This document shows, in pieces, positions 7,335 through 16,797 of a stretch of DNA of 64,000 nt (the first letter of the stretch is position 1; the number at the start of each line of letters is the position of its first letter). The DNA comes from DASZIT01 sp036268775. Lineage in GTDB: Bacteria > Actinomycetota > Acidimicrobiia > Acidimicrobiales > RAAP-2. The DNA lies in the NCBI GenBank assembly GCA_036268775.1, contig DATATM010000015.1, forward strand, positions 62,001-126,000, read 5' to 3'. The notes under the pieces are model-generated. The model was not told the origin of the DNA. It saw only the letters and a list, made by a program, of their open reading frames with translations, and made no database searches. The position numbers were made by a program, and so were the translations under genes.

Positions 7335-8459
7335 TCAGCGAAGGAAGGACGGGACGTCGAAGTCGTCGTCCCCGAGGTCGAGGTCGTCGTCGGCCGGCGA
7401 GGCGAAGATGTCCTCGTGGGCGGTGTCCAACCCGAGCACCTTGGATCGGCCCTCGTCGCGACCGGCGACGGAGGGAACCGGCTCGGCGGTGCCCCGGCCC
7501 CCCGACTCCCAGCGCTCGAAGCCGGCGGCGATGACGGTGACCCGCACCTCGTCGCCCATCTCTTCGTCGATCACGCTGCCGAAGATGATGTTGGCGTCGG
7601 GGTGGGCGACGCCGTGGATGATCTCCGCTGCCTCGTTGACTTCGAACAGGCCGAGGTCTGGACCTCCGGCGATGTTGAGGAGAATGCCGCGGGCGCCTTC
7701 GATCGAGGCCTCCAACAGCGGACTGGTGATGGCCGCCCGGGCCGCGTTGACGGCGCGGCCTTCGCCGGTGGACGATCCGATCCCCATGATGGCGGTGCCG
7801 GCGTTGCTCATGATCATCTTCACGTCGGCGAAGTCGGTGTTGATCAAGCCGGGAATGGTGATCAGGCTGGTGATGCCCTGGACTCCCTGCATCAGCACTT
7901 CATCGGCCATCTTGAACGCGTTGACCATGGAGGTCTTCTCGCTCGACACGGTCAGCAACCGGTCGTTGGGGATGATGATGAGGGTATCGACCTTCTCCTT
8001 GAGGTTCTGGATGCCGGCTTCGGCCTGGACCGAACGCCGGCGACCCTCGAAGGTGAACGGGCGGGTGACGACACCGATGGTCAGCGCCCCCAGGCTCTTG
8101 GCGATCTCGGCGACCACCGGGGCGGCGCCGGTACCGGTACCGCCACCCTTGCCGGCGGTGATGAACACCATGTCGGCGCCTTTCAGCGCCTCCTCGATCT
8201 CCGACCGGTGTTCCTCGGCAGCCAGACGCCCTACTTCGGGGTCACTTCCGGCGCCCAGCCCCCGGGTCAGCTGACGGCCGATGTCCAATTTTAGGTCGGC
8301 GTCGCTCATCAGGAGCGCTTGTGCGTCGGTGTTGGTGGCGATGAACTCAACGCCCCGAAGTCCGGCCTCGATCATCCGGTTGACGGCGTTGACTCCGCCG
8401 CCTCCCACGCCTACCACCTTGATGACGGCGAAGTAATTGTTCTGAGCAGGAACGGTCAT
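7335..8459 (-). CDS. ftsZ: Cell division GTPase FtsZ
   Basis: FtsZ polymerises into the Z-ring that recruits the divisome at mid-cell. The 374-residue protein has an intact tubulin fold with the GTP-binding signature GGGTGTG at 105-111. The catalytic T7 loop region (NTDFADVKMIMSNAGTA) and the acidic C-terminal peptide (DDDFDVPSFLR) that binds SepF and other partners are also present. ATG 8459 is chosen because AAGGG lies just upstream and the family start (MTVPAQNNYFAVIKVVGVGG) matches. The 35 extra upstream codons are not FtsZ-like. A separate strong promoter lies in the 147-bp gap after ftsQ. Confidence 0.97.
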   Translation of the reverse strand: MTVPAQNNYFAVIKVVGVGGGGVNAVNRMIEAGLRGVEFIATNTDAQALLMSDADLKLDIGRQLTRGLGAGSDPEVGRLAAEEHRSEIEEALKGADMVFITAGKGGGTGTGAAPVVAEIAKSLGALTIGVVTRPFTFEGRRRSVQAEAGIQNLKEKVDTLIIIPNDRLLTVSSEKTSMVNAFKMADEVLMQGVQGITSLITIPGLINTDFADVKMIMSNAGTAIMGIGSSTGEGRAVNAARAAITSPLLEASIEGARGILLNIAGGPDLGLFEVNEAAEIIHGVAHPDANIIFGSVIDEEMGDEVRVTVIAAGFERWESGGRGTAEPVPSVAGRDEGRSKVLGLDTAHEDIFASPADDDLDLGDDDFDVPSFLR

Positions 8460-8516
8460 GTATTCCCTTACCCTCGACAAAAGGTTGAAACCGTTCCAAC
8501 CAGCGAGTTCGACACA

Positions 8517-8545
8517 ACGATACGGTTCATGGAGTACCTGGTCAA
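8517..8545 (-). promoter_or_regulatory. Predicted ftsZ promoter
   Basis: Minus-strand TTGACC (8545-8540), a 17-bp spacer and TATCGT (8522-8517) form a near-consensus vegetative promoter. It lies about 58 bp before the ftsZ ATG, in the only sizeable gap of the lower dcw cluster. It would let ftsZ-pgeF-yggS-sepF be expressed independently of the mraZ promoter. Confidence 0.6.
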
Positions 8546-8606
8546 GCAACCTCGACGTTCTCAAGAGCTTAATTCGACTCGGTTCCCAGGTGAGGGATGG
8601 TGCTCG

Positions 8607-9407
8607 TCAACTCACGGTGGGGGCTCCCGGCACAGTCACGTCGATGGTTTTCATGCCCTGAAGTGAAGCGTGAGCGATGATGCTGGCCACATCCTGATAC
8701 TTGACGGTGAGGTCGGCGGTGGTGCCCATCACCACTGTGAGTCCGGAGTTGAGGGCGAGGTCGACGGTTGCGTCGGGGGCGACCGAGACGGAGACCACCT
8801 GGGCGGAGAAGGCCAACGGCAGGGTCTGGCAGACCTGCAATCCGGAGGCGGCCAAGGACGGGAGTACCCGCCCCGCCCGGCCCGGAGCCACCGCCCCCGC
8901 CTTGGCCGTCACCAGCAGCTGCACCAGCCCGGGAGGCCGAGCCGGCTGGACGGCCAGGATCCTCCCGGTGGCGTCGAGCTCGGCCCAGGATCCCGACGGT
9001 CCGGCCATCACCGCCACCGGCACCCGTTCGCTCACCGTCACCTGCACCCCGTCGGGCCAGTGGCGGGTGACCTGGGCGGTGCGAATGAACGGGAGAGCGG
9101 TGAGACGGGCTTCGGCGGCACCGGCGTTCACGTTGATCATCAGGGGTCGGTTCGACAGGCCGGCAGCCGTCACGATGTCGGCGGTGGTGGTGTGCGGATG
9201 GGTCCCGGTCACCGTCACCACCCGCGCCGCGAACAACGAGGTGTGGAGGAGCGCGAATCCCCCACCGAGGACCACGACCACCACCACCGCGGCGATGACC
9301 ACCCGCAGTCGTCGCCGACCGACCCGCCGTCGCACCGCCTGACGCCGTTGGCGGATCCGCGGGTCGATGGCCGGTCGGGTCGGCGGGCGTCGGGGTGGAG
9401 CGCTCAT
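8607..9407 (-). CDS. ftsQ: Cell division protein FtsQ (POTRA domain)
   Basis: FtsQ links the early and late divisome with FtsL and FtsB. The 266-residue protein is bitopic: an Arg/Pro-rich cytoplasmic tail (1-34), one transmembrane helix (about 35-55), a POTRA domain starting at VVTVTGTHPHTTTADIVTAAGL, then the FtsQ beta domain (WPDGVQVTVSERVPVAV, ELDATGRIL). The ATG at 9407 overlaps the murB stop as ATGA, so the much longer upstream frame is discarded. Order murB-ftsQ-ftsZ without ftsA is typical of actinobacteria. Confidence 0.92.
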   Translation of the reverse strand: MSAPPRRPPTRPAIDPRIRQRRQAVRRRVGRRRLRVVIAAVVVVVVLGGGFALLHTSLFAARVVTVTGTHPHTTTADIVTAAGLSNRPLMINVNAGAAEARLTALPFIRTAQVTRHWPDGVQVTVSERVPVAVMAGPSGSWAELDATGRILAVQPARPPGLVQLLVTAKAGAVAPGRAGRVLPSLAASGLQVCQTLPLAFSAQVVSVSVAPDATVDLALNSGLTVVMGTTADLTVKYQDVASIIAHASLQGMKTIDVTVPGAPTVS

Positions 9408-10336
9408 CGTCCGACCGCGGAGGTGGAGTCGAAGCCGACCATCCGCACCTCGGTGGAGAGGGTGACGCCACTGGCGGCTTCCACCGCCGCCTGGACATGG
9501 GCGATCAACCGGACCACGTCGTCCGCCGAGCCCCCCTCGTCGGCCTGGATGAAGTTGGCGTGCTTCGGCGACACCTCGGCGGTCCCCAGCCGGAAACCCT
9601 TCAACCCGGCGGCCTCGATCAACCGCCCGGCCGAGTCCCCCTCCGGGTTGGTGAACACCGACCCGGCATTGCTGCCGCCCGGCTGGTTGGCCCGGCGCCA
9701 TTTCACGATGTCAGCGATGGCGGCGGCCCCCTGTTTGGGATCCCCGGGCACCAGCCGGAACCGGGCGGCCACCACCACCTCGGAGGGGGCCAGCGAGGTG
9801 TGCCGGTAGCCCATCTCCAGTCGGGCGGAGGGGGCTTCCGAGGTGGTGGCGGTCCTCAGATCCACCCATCGGTAGCTGACCAGGGTGGCAGCGGTATCCG
9901 AGCCGTGGCCGCCGGCGTTCATCCGGACGGCACCGCCGACCGAGCCCGGCACCCCGACGGCCCACTCCAGGCCGGACAGCCCGGCCGCCGCCGACCGGCG
10001 GGCCAGGACCGGGAGGCTCACCGCCGCCCCCGCCATCACCTCGTGCCCGTCGACCTCGATGGCTTCGAAACCGTCCCCCAGGGCCACCGCCAGCCCCGAG
10101 AAGCCGCGGTCGGCGACCAGCAAGTTGGAACCCCGGCCGATGACCAGCACCGGGATCGGTGCACCGCCGATGGCGCCGGCCACCGCCAGCAGCGCCTCCT
10201 CGTCCTCCGGCTCGACCAGCAGGGCGGCGGTCCCGCCGACCCGGTAGGTGGTGCGGGCCCCGAGCGGAGCGTTCCACCGGGCCCGGCTGCCGAGCGCCTC
10301 TCCAACGGCGCGCAGCTCGTCGGAGACGGTCGTCAC
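9404..10336 (-). CDS. murB: UDP-N-acetylenolpyruvoylglucosamine reductase
   Basis: MurB reduces UDP-GlcNAc-enolpyruvate to UDP-MurNAc using FAD and NADPH in the cytoplasm. FAD-binding blocks NAPLGARTTYRVGGTA and VLVIGRGSNLLVADRGF, the central GLEWAVGVPGSVGGAVRMNAG, and the C-terminal SAGRLIEAAGLKGFRLGTAEVSPKHANF identify it. The catalytic Ser/Glu region is in NAGSVFTNPEGDSAG. The GTG at 10336, 7 nt after the murC stop, gives 310 residues; upstream sequence overlaps murC and is not MurB-like. Confidence 0.94.
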   Translation of the reverse strand: MTTVSDELRAVGEALGSRARWNAPLGARTTYRVGGTAALLVEPEDEEALLAVAGAIGGAPIPVLVIGRGSNLLVADRGFSGLAVALGDGFEAIEVDGHEVMAGAAVSLPVLARRSAAAGLSGLEWAVGVPGSVGGAVRMNAGGHGSDTAATLVSYRWVDLRTATTSEAPSARLEMGYRHTSLAPSEVVVAARFRLVPGDPKQGAAAIADIVKWRRANQPGGSNAGSVFTNPEGDSAGRLIEAAGLKGFRLGTAEVSPKHANFIQADEGGSADDVVRLIAHVQAAVEAASGVTLSTEVRMVGFDSTSAVGR

Positions 10337-10343
10337 CGTCCGC

Positions 10344-11738
10344 CTACCATCCCGGATCGTCCAGAAGCTCGTCGGGGAGCGAGGTGAGGTCACCGGCACC
10401 CAGGGTGAAGCAGAGGTCGCCGGGCTGCACCAGCTCCTCGATGACCTGTCGGAGCTGGCTGCGACCGGGCACGTAGCGGACGTCCTTGTCCGGATGGGCC
10501 TCACGGACGGCATCGGCCACCAGTTCGCCGGACACTCCGGGGATGGGGGCCTCCCCGGCGCCGTACACGTCGGTGATGATCACCACGTCGGCGTCGGTGA
10601 AGGCGTCGCCGAACGCCTGCCAGAGGGCCTTGGTCCGGCTGTAGCGGTGGGGCTGGAACACCGCGATGACCCGCTCCCAGCCGCCGTCCCGGGCGGCGGC
10701 CAACATGGCCCGCACTTCACTGGGGAGATGGGCGTAATCGTCGACGAAGGTGACACCGTTGGCGTCCCCCCGGAACTCGAACCGGCGGGCGACGCCGGCG
10801 AATCGGGCCAGGGCCCGGGCGGCGGCGGCGAAGGGGATCTCGGCGGCCAGCGCCGCCACCGTGGCCACCGCGGCGTTGCGGGCGTTGTGGCGCCCGGGAA
10901 TCGGGATGGCCAGATGGCCGAGTCGGGCCCCAGTCTCGTCCAGCAGGTCGAAGGCGATCGAGCTCCGGGCCGGCTCGATGTCGATCATCCTCCGGGTGCA
11001 GTCCGGCCCGGTCCCGACCGTCTGGCCGCCCCGGGCCCGTCCGAGCGCCGAGGCCACCGGGTCGTCCCCACCCACCACCGGGGGGATCGATCCATGGGCG
11101 ACGAACTCCTCGAAGGCCGTCTTCATGGCGTCGAAGGAGCCGTAGTGGTCGAGATGGTCGGGCTCCACGTTGGTCACCACCGCGATGGCAGGATCCAGGG
11201 AGAGGAACGTCCCGTCGCTCTCGTCGGCCTCCACCACCAACCAGTCCCCGTCGTCCCACACCGCGTTGGTGCCGATCTCATTGACCTCGCCTCCGATGAT
11301 GAACGACGGTCGCATTCCCGCCTCCACCAACATCAGGGCCAACATCGAGGCGGTGGTGGTCTTCCCGTGGGTTCCGGCCACCGCGATGCAGCGGCGCAGC
11401 GCGGCGATGGCGGCCAGCGTCTCAGCCCGGCGATAGACCGGAATCCCGCGGCGCACCGCCTCGGCCACCTCGGGATTGCGGTCGCTGACCGCCGACGAAC
11501 GGGTGACCAGGTCGACGGATCCGAGGTTGGAGGCCTCATGGCCGACCGCCACCGTGATTCCCGCCGCCCGCAACCGCTCGGTCACCGACGAGTCCTTCAG
11601 GTCGCTCCCGGTCACGGTGTGCCCCATGGTGGCCAGCACCATGGCGATCGCACTCATCCCGGCACCGCCGATCCCGACCACGTGAATGGCCATCGGACTC
11701 GAGAGGTCGAGGCTCGTCGACGTCGGCTCACCAGTCAT
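10344..11738 (-). CDS. murC: UDP-N-acetylmuramate-L-alanine ligase
   Basis: MurC adds L-Ala to UDP-MurNAc using ATP, starting the stem peptide. The 464-residue protein has the Rossmann N-terminus (IHVVGIGGAGMSAIA), the Mur-ligase P-loop GTHGKTT at 122-128, the central EADESDGTFL and VTNVEPDHLDHYG blocks, and the C-terminal FQPHRYSRTKAL. The ATG at 11738 overlaps the murG stop (ATGA). It sits between murG and murB as in other actinobacteria. Confidence 0.96.
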   Translation of the reverse strand: MTGEPTSTSLDLSSPMAIHVVGIGGAGMSAIAMVLATMGHTVTGSDLKDSSVTERLRAAGITVAVGHEASNLGSVDLVTRSSAVSDRNPEVAEAVRRGIPVYRRAETLAAIAALRRCIAVAGTHGKTTTASMLALMLVEAGMRPSFIIGGEVNEIGTNAVWDDGDWLVVEADESDGTFLSLDPAIAVVTNVEPDHLDHYGSFDAMKTAFEEFVAHGSIPPVVGGDDPVASALGRARGGQTVGTGPDCTRRMIDIEPARSSIAFDLLDETGARLGHLAIPIPGRHNARNAAVATVAALAAEIPFAAAARALARFAGVARRFEFRGDANGVTFVDDYAHLPSEVRAMLAAARDGGWERVIAVFQPHRYSRTKALWQAFGDAFTDADVVIITDVYGAGEAPIPGVSGELVADAVREAHPDKDVRYVPGRSQLRQVIEELVQPGDLCFTLGAGDLTSLPDELLDDPGW

Positions 11739-12883
11739 AATTGCGCCTTTCCGGAACGGGGTCCCCGGGCGTGGTCCTCGACCACCTGGGCCCCGGCATC
11801 GGCGGCATCCGGCCGGCCGATCGAGCGGGCGGCCTTGCCCATGGCGTCGAGGGTGCCGAGATCCGACAGCAATCCGTCGAGGATGGTGGCCAGGCGGGGG
11901 GCGTCGCAGTCGGCGTCAGCCAGCAGCACGGCTCCGCTGGCCCGCTCCAGCACCCGGGCGTTGGCTGTCTGATGGTCGCCGGGCGCCCCGGGGAGGGGAA
12001 CCAGCACCGAAGGCACCCCGGCCGCCGCCAACTCGGCCACCGTCATCGCCCCCGCCCGGCAGACCACGACATCGGCGGCCGAATAGACGGTGGCCATCCG
12101 CTCCTCGTAGGGAACCCGCACCACCGGTCCCGCCGGCCCGATCCAGGAGATGGCCGCCTCCACCGTCTCCCAATCCCGGCGGCCGACGATGTGGTAGATC
12201 GACCGGTCCGCCCGGCCCTGCCACCGTTCGGCCAGTCCCACCACCGCGTCGTTGATCCGGCGGGCCCCGAGCGACCCGCCGAAGACCGCCACCGTCGGGC
12301 GGTCCTCCGGCAGTCCGAGGACCCGGCGGGCGGCCCGGCGGTCGTCGGCGGAACGGCCGGCGGCGGCGATCTCGGGTCGGACCGGGGTGCCGGTGACCAC
12401 GGCCCGGGGCAGAGGAGTGCCCGGCCATCCCACCGCGCTGGCCCGGGCGAACCGGCCGAGCAGACGGTTGGCCACTCCCGGGGCGGCATCGACGTTGACC
12501 AGGACCAAGGGCACGCCGAGCACCACCGCCCCGACGGAGGCGGGGAGGCTGGCGTACCCACCGACCGACACCACCACCTGTGGCCGCCGGCGGGCGACCA
12601 GGCCGAGGGCGGCGATCAGGGCGACCGCCAACCCGGCCAGTGCCCCCAGGTTCTGGGCGATCACCCGCGGGCGCAGGCTGCGGGCGATCCCCCGGCCGGG
12701 CAGCAGGGTGAAGGGGAAGCCCCGACCGTCGAGGGCCACCCGGTCCTGACCCCGACGGGAGCCGACGAACTCGATGGTGTCCCGGTCATGGCCTCGGGAC
12801 ACCAGGGATTCGGCAATCGCCAGCGCCGGCTGCAGGTGACCGGCCGTGCCGCCTCCGGCCATCAATGCGTACCGGTTTGCCAT
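11735..12883 (-). CDS. murG: UDP-GlcNAc:undecaprenyl-PP-MurNAc-pentapeptide transferase
   Basis: MurG converts lipid I to lipid II at the inner face of the membrane. The GT28 protein (382 residues) shows the N-terminal glycine-rich loop MAGGGTAGHLQPALA, a membrane-associating patch, VSVGGYASLPA, the second G-loop GGSLGARRIND, and the UDP-GlcNAc site CRAGAMTVAELAAAGVPSVLVPLP followed by DHQTANA. The ATG at 12883 shares one base with the ftsW stop (TAATG). The longer upstream frame is ftsW read in another frame and is rejected. Confidence 0.95.
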   Translation of the reverse strand: MANRYALMAGGGTAGHLQPALAIAESLVSRGHDRDTIEFVGSRRGQDRVALDGRGFPFTLLPGRGIARSLRPRVIAQNLGALAGLAVALIAALGLVARRRPQVVVSVGGYASLPASVGAVVLGVPLVLVNVDAAPGVANRLLGRFARASAVGWPGTPLPRAVVTGTPVRPEIAAAGRSADDRRAARRVLGLPEDRPTVAVFGGSLGARRINDAVVGLAERWQGRADRSIYHIVGRRDWETVEAAISWIGPAGPVVRVPYEERMATVYSAADVVVCRAGAMTVAELAAAGVPSVLVPLPGAPGDHQTANARVLERASGAVLLADADCDAPRLATILDGLLSDLGTLDAMGKAARSIGRPDAADAGAQVVEDHARGPRSGKAQL

Positions 12884-14196
12884 TACGCCGTGGGCACCCG
12901 CCGGGCCGGGCGCCTCACCGGGCGCGGCAGCCGCTCGTGTCCGGCGATGTTCAACAAGATGCCCACCGCGGCCAGGTCCATCACCAGTGACGATCCTCCG
13001 AAGGATACAAACGGGAGGGGGATGCCGGTCACCGGCAGCACGCCGATGACCGCCCCGATGTTGATCAAGGTCTGACTGGTGATCCAGACGGTGATGCCGA
13101 TGGCCATCAGGCTCCCGAACCGATCGGGGGCCCGGGTGGCGGCCCGCAGGCCATACCAGGCGAACAGGAAGAACAGCCCGAGCAGCAGCACCGCCCCCAC
13201 CAAACCGAGCTCCTCCCCCACCACCGAGAAGATGAAGTCGGTATGGGCGTTGGGCAACAGTCCCCACTTCTGGCGCCCGCCGCCGAGACCGAGGCCGAAG
13301 AGGTGACCGGAGCCGAGGCCGATGAGCGACTGCCAGACCTGGTAGCCGGAGCCGGAATGGTTGGCCCCCGGGTTGAGAAAGGACAGGATCCGATCCCGCC
13401 GGTAAGGGTCGGCCAAGCCGACGATGACCGCCAGCACTGCGAAGGCGATCAGAATCTTGAGGATCGGCCGCACCGATACACCGCCCATGAACAACATCGC
13501 GAAGGCGACGCAGCACAGGACCAGGGCGGTGCCCATGTCCGGCTGTTTGAGGATCAGGAGGGAGGAAATCCCGAGGATGATCAGCACCGGGAGGATCACC
13601 GACTTGGCGTCGGCGGTCTTGTCCACCCGGCGGGTCAACAGGTCGGCCACGAAGACGATGAGGGCGAGCTTCATCAATTCGGAGGGCTGCAGCCGGAACT
13701 GTCCGAACCCGATCCAGCGGGACGAGCCGCCGGCGGTGACCCCGAGACCCGGCGCCAGCACGACCACCAGCAACCCCATGCTGCCGATCAGCAACGGAAC
13801 CTGGATCTTGCGCCACTTGCGGTAGTCGATACGGGAGAGGGCGGCCACGGCCACCAGGCCGATCCCCATCCACATGACCTGGCGGATGAAGATGCCCCAG
13901 GTCGATCCGTAGAGGGACATGGAGATCACCGGCGACGCCGAGCCGACCATAACCAGCCCGAACACACAGAGCACGCCGACCAGCACCAGCAGACCGGTGG
14001 CGGTGGGCACCCGGGCCAGCCGGGAGGTGGCGACCCGCGAGCGAGACGGCGGGGTGGCCGGCTTCCGCGGCGCGGCGGTCCTCCGCGGCGCCGCGGTCCG
14101 GGTCGGGCTGGACGGATGTCGTCCGCGGGTGGCCGTCTGGGACGCGGCCCGCGACGCGGTCCGCGACGAGGTTCGGAGGCTGGAGGTGTCAACCAT
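12883..14196 (-). CDS. ftsW: SEDS peptidoglycan glycosyltransferase FtsW
   Basis: FtsW polymerises lipid II at the septum with FtsI. The 437-residue protein has about ten hydrophobic segments. SEDS signature blocks include GGSSRWIGFGQFRLQPSELMK (containing the catalytic region) and the C-terminal GVLPVTGIPLPFVSFGGSS. The first 65 residues are an unusual Arg/Ala/Thr/Pro-rich, positively charged tail before the first transmembrane helix. murD, the usual neighbour upstream, is absent; only 92 bp separate ftsW from mraY. Confidence 0.95.
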   Translation of the reverse strand: MVDTSSLRTSSRTASRAASQTATRGRHPSSPTRTAAPRRTAAPRKPATPPSRSRVATSRLARVPTATGLLVLVGVLCVFGLVMVGSASPVISMSLYGSTWGIFIRQVMWMGIGLVAVAALSRIDYRKWRKIQVPLLIGSMGLLVVVLAPGLGVTAGGSSRWIGFGQFRLQPSELMKLALIVFVADLLTRRVDKTADAKSVILPVLIILGISSLLILKQPDMGTALVLCCVAFAMLFMGGVSVRPILKILIAFAVLAVIVGLADPYRRDRILSFLNPGANHSGSGYQVWQSLIGLGSGHLFGLGLGGGRQKWGLLPNAHTDFIFSVVGEELGLVGAVLLLGLFFLFAWYGLRAATRAPDRFGSLMAIGITVWITSQTLINIGAVIGVLPVTGIPLPFVSFGGSSLVMDLAAVGILLNIAGHERLPRPVRRPARRVPTA

Positions 14197-14288
14197 GGTC
14201 GCTACCAGCTTCCCTTAGCCCGGCGTCCAGGTGGTGGAACCCCCCGGGTGTCGGCCTCCCGGTGACGGCGATCATGGCACCCACCCGA

Positions 14289-15326
14289 TCATCCGGCGAT
14301 CTTGGAGACGGAGAGGAAGTCGGCATAGAAGATGCCGAGGCCGCCGGCGGCGCAGAGACCGGCCAGAATCCAGAAGCGGATGATGACGGTCGTCTCCGGC
14401 CACCCCAACAGCTCGAAGTGGTGGTGGAGGGGTGCCATCAGGAACACCCGCCGGTGAAAGAGCCGGAAGCTGATCACCTGGATCACCACCGACAGCGTCA
14501 CGATCACGAACAGCCCCCCGATGATGGCCAGCAAGAGGTCGAGGTTCATCAACAGGCAGAGGGCGGCCAGACCGGTTCCGATCGACAATGACCCGGTGTC
14601 CCCCATGAAGATCCGGGCCGGGGCGGCGTTCCACCAGAGGAAACCCAGGCAGGCGCCGGCCAGGGCCACCGAGGTGAGGGCCAGGTCTAGGGCATCGGGG
14701 ACGTGGTAGATGGCCGGGTGCCGGAACTGCCAGTAGCCGATGACCGCCAGGGTGGCGAAGCCGAAGGTCGCCGACCCCGCCGCCAGCCCGTCGAGGCCGT
14801 CGGTCAAGTTCACCGCGTTGGCGGTGGCGGCGATGATCACCGTCGCCCACACCACCCACAGTCCGGTACCCAGGTGGATGCCGAGGGAGTCGTAGCGGGT
14901 GAACGACAGGTTGGTCGAGATGTGGGCCCAGTACACCGACAACAGCGAGAACCCGAGTCCGAGGGCGATCTGGGCGCCGAACTTGGCCCGTTTGTTCAAG
15001 CCGAGGCTGCGGCGGTGGCGGACCTTGATCCAGTCGTCGGCGAATCCGATCAACGACGCCCCCAACACCGCCAACAGCACCAGGACCCCGGAGGGGGAGA
15101 TATGGGTGCCGGGGATGGCCCGGGAGGCCAGGTACCCGATGATGATGGCGATGACGATCCCGATGCCACCCATGGTGGGGGTGCCGGCCTTGGCGATGTG
15201 GACCTGGGGCCCGTCCTCCCGGATCTGCTGGCCGATGTTGTTCTTGATCAGCCAGCCGATCAGCACCGGGGTGAGGAGGGCGGCGACCAGCAGGGCGACC
15301 CCGCCCGAGGTCATCAGCGAGATCAT
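14289..15326 (-). CDS. mraY: Phospho-MurNAc-pentapeptide transferase
   Basis: MraY transfers phospho-MurNAc-pentapeptide to undecaprenyl phosphate to make lipid I. The 345-residue polytopic protein carries the DDWIKVRHRRSLGLN block (catalytic Asp-Asp). It also has NAVNLTDGLDGLAAG, FMGDTGSLSIG and the histidine block MAPLHHHFELLGWPE, all diagnostic. The ATG at 15326 overlaps the murE stop (ATGA); Met5 is a possible alternative. murF, which normally sits between murE and mraY, is missing. Confidence 0.96.
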   Translation of the reverse strand: MISLMTSGGVALLVAALLTPVLIGWLIKNNIGQQIREDGPQVHIAKAGTPTMGGIGIVIAIIIGYLASRAIPGTHISPSGVLVLLAVLGASLIGFADDWIKVRHRRSLGLNKRAKFGAQIALGLGFSLLSVYWAHISTNLSFTRYDSLGIHLGTGLWVVWATVIIAATANAVNLTDGLDGLAAGSATFGFATLAVIGYWQFRHPAIYHVPDALDLALTSVALAGACLGFLWWNAAPARIFMGDTGSLSIGTGLAALCLLMNLDLLLAIIGGLFVIVTLSVVIQVISFRLFHRRVFLMAPLHHHFELLGWPETTVIIRFWILAGLCAAGGLGIFYADFLSVSKIAG

Positions 15327-16744
15327 CGAGGATCCCCGCTCTCGAGGGAAGCCAGGGCCTGCCGGGCCACGGCCCGATCGTCGAAGGGGATCACCCGGTC
15401 AGCCAGCTCCTGGGTCGTCTCGTGGCCCTTGCCGGCCAGCACGATGACATCGCCGGGCCGCCCGAGCTCCAGGGTGCGGGCGATGGCGGCTGACCGGTCC
15501 GGTTCGGTGACCAGCTCGACACCCGGTCCGATGCCGGTCGCCACCTGGGCGATGATTTCGAGGGGATCTTCGGAACGGGGGTTGTCGGAGGTGAGCACCA
15601 CCACGTCGGCCAGCCGGCCGACCACCTCGCCCATCAATGGCCGCTTCTCGGGGTCGCGGTCGCCTCCGGCGCCGAACAGGGCAACGACCCGGCCGGATCC
15701 GGCCAGGCGACGGGCGGAGCTGAGGGCGGCCTCCAGCCCGGCGGGGGTGTGGGCGAAGTCGACCACGACCGCGAACGGGGGCCCGGAGGTGACCACCTCC
15801 ATCCGGCCCGGCGGCGGGGTCACCGAGGCGAGACCGGCGACGACCGCCGGTTCCTCCACCCCGAGCTGGGTGGCGATCGCCGCGGCCATCATGGCGTTGT
15901 CGACATTGAAGACACCCGACAGCGGCAACACCACCGGACGCCCGTGCCAGGTGAACGACGACGAACCGACGGAGAACTCGACATCGGAGGCGTCCGATCG
16001 ATGGACCTCGACCAGACCGACTCCGTCCAGCTGCCGGGCGAGCCGCTCGCCCCAGGGGTCGTCGGTGTTGACCACCGCCAAACGAGTTCTCTCGGGGAGG
16101 AACAGGCTCGCCTTGGCGGCGAAGTACGCCTCCATGGAGTGGTGATGGTCGAGATGATCATGACTGAGGTTGGTGAAGGCGGCGACGTCGAACACGATGT
16201 CATCCACCCGGTGCTGGGTTAAGGCATGAGACGACACTTCCAGGGCCACCGCCTGCCGGCCCTCGTGCCGGAATCCGGCCAGGATGGCCTGAAGGTCGGG
16301 TGATTCGGGGGTGGTCCGCTCACCGGTGAGCGTGCCAATGGCTCCGGCCGGCATCCCGGCTGCAGCGAGGATTGACAGTACCAGCTGGGTCACGGTGGTC
16401 TTGCCGTTGGTACCGGTCACCCCGACCATCGCCAGGTGGCGGGCGGGGTGCCCATAGAACGCTCCGGCCAGGCGGGCCATGGCCGGCCGCATCCCGCCCT
16501 CCGGCACCCGGATCTGGGGAATGTCCAGGTCGAGGAGCCGTTCGACCACCAGGGCGGAGGCCCCGGCCTTCACCGCCTCGGGGGCAAACCGATGCCCGTC
16601 GGCGTTGGTGCCCGGGACGCAGCAGAAAAGGGACCGGTTTTGGACCCGGCGGCTGTCGAAGACGACCCCCTCGACATCGACGTCTCCAGGGTTCCCCCGG
16701 GTTTCGATGACCTCCACGTCCGCGAGCAGCAGTTTTACTCGCAT
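15323..16744 (-). CDS. murE: UDP-MurNAc-tripeptide synthetase, meso-DAP type
   Basis: MurE adds the third residue to UDP-MurNAc-L-Ala-D-Glu. The 473-residue ligase has the P-loop GTNGKTT at 111-117, the SSHAL and TNLSHDHLDHH blocks, and the DNPR motif at 387-390. In this family DNPR marks meso-diaminopimelate rather than L-lysine as substrate. This agrees with the complete set of dap genes found further along the window. The start ATG follows ftsI after 53 bp. Confidence 0.95.
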   Translation of the reverse strand: MRVKLLLADVEVIETRGNPGDVDVEGVVFDSRRVQNRSLFCCVPGTNADGHRFAPEAVKAGASALVVERLLDLDIPQIRVPEGGMRPAMARLAGAFYGHPARHLAMVGVTGTNGKTTVTQLVLSILAAAGMPAGAIGTLTGERTTPESPDLQAILAGFRHEGRQAVALEVSSHALTQHRVDDIVFDVAAFTNLSHDHLDHHHSMEAYFAAKASLFLPERTRLAVVNTDDPWGERLARQLDGVGLVEVHRSDASDVEFSVGSSSFTWHGRPVVLPLSGVFNVDNAMMAAAIATQLGVEEPAVVAGLASVTPPPGRMEVVTSGPPFAVVVDFAHTPAGLEAALSSARRLAGSGRVVALFGAGGDRDPEKRPLMGEVVGRLADVVVLTSDNPRSEDPLEIIAQVATGIGPGVELVTEPDRSAAIARTLELGRPGDVIVLAGKGHETTQELADRVIPFDDRAVARQALASLESGDPR

Positions 16745-16797
16745 TCGGCGGGCACTCGCACCGACGCCACACGCGCTCCTCGAGCGCCCGCCATCAC

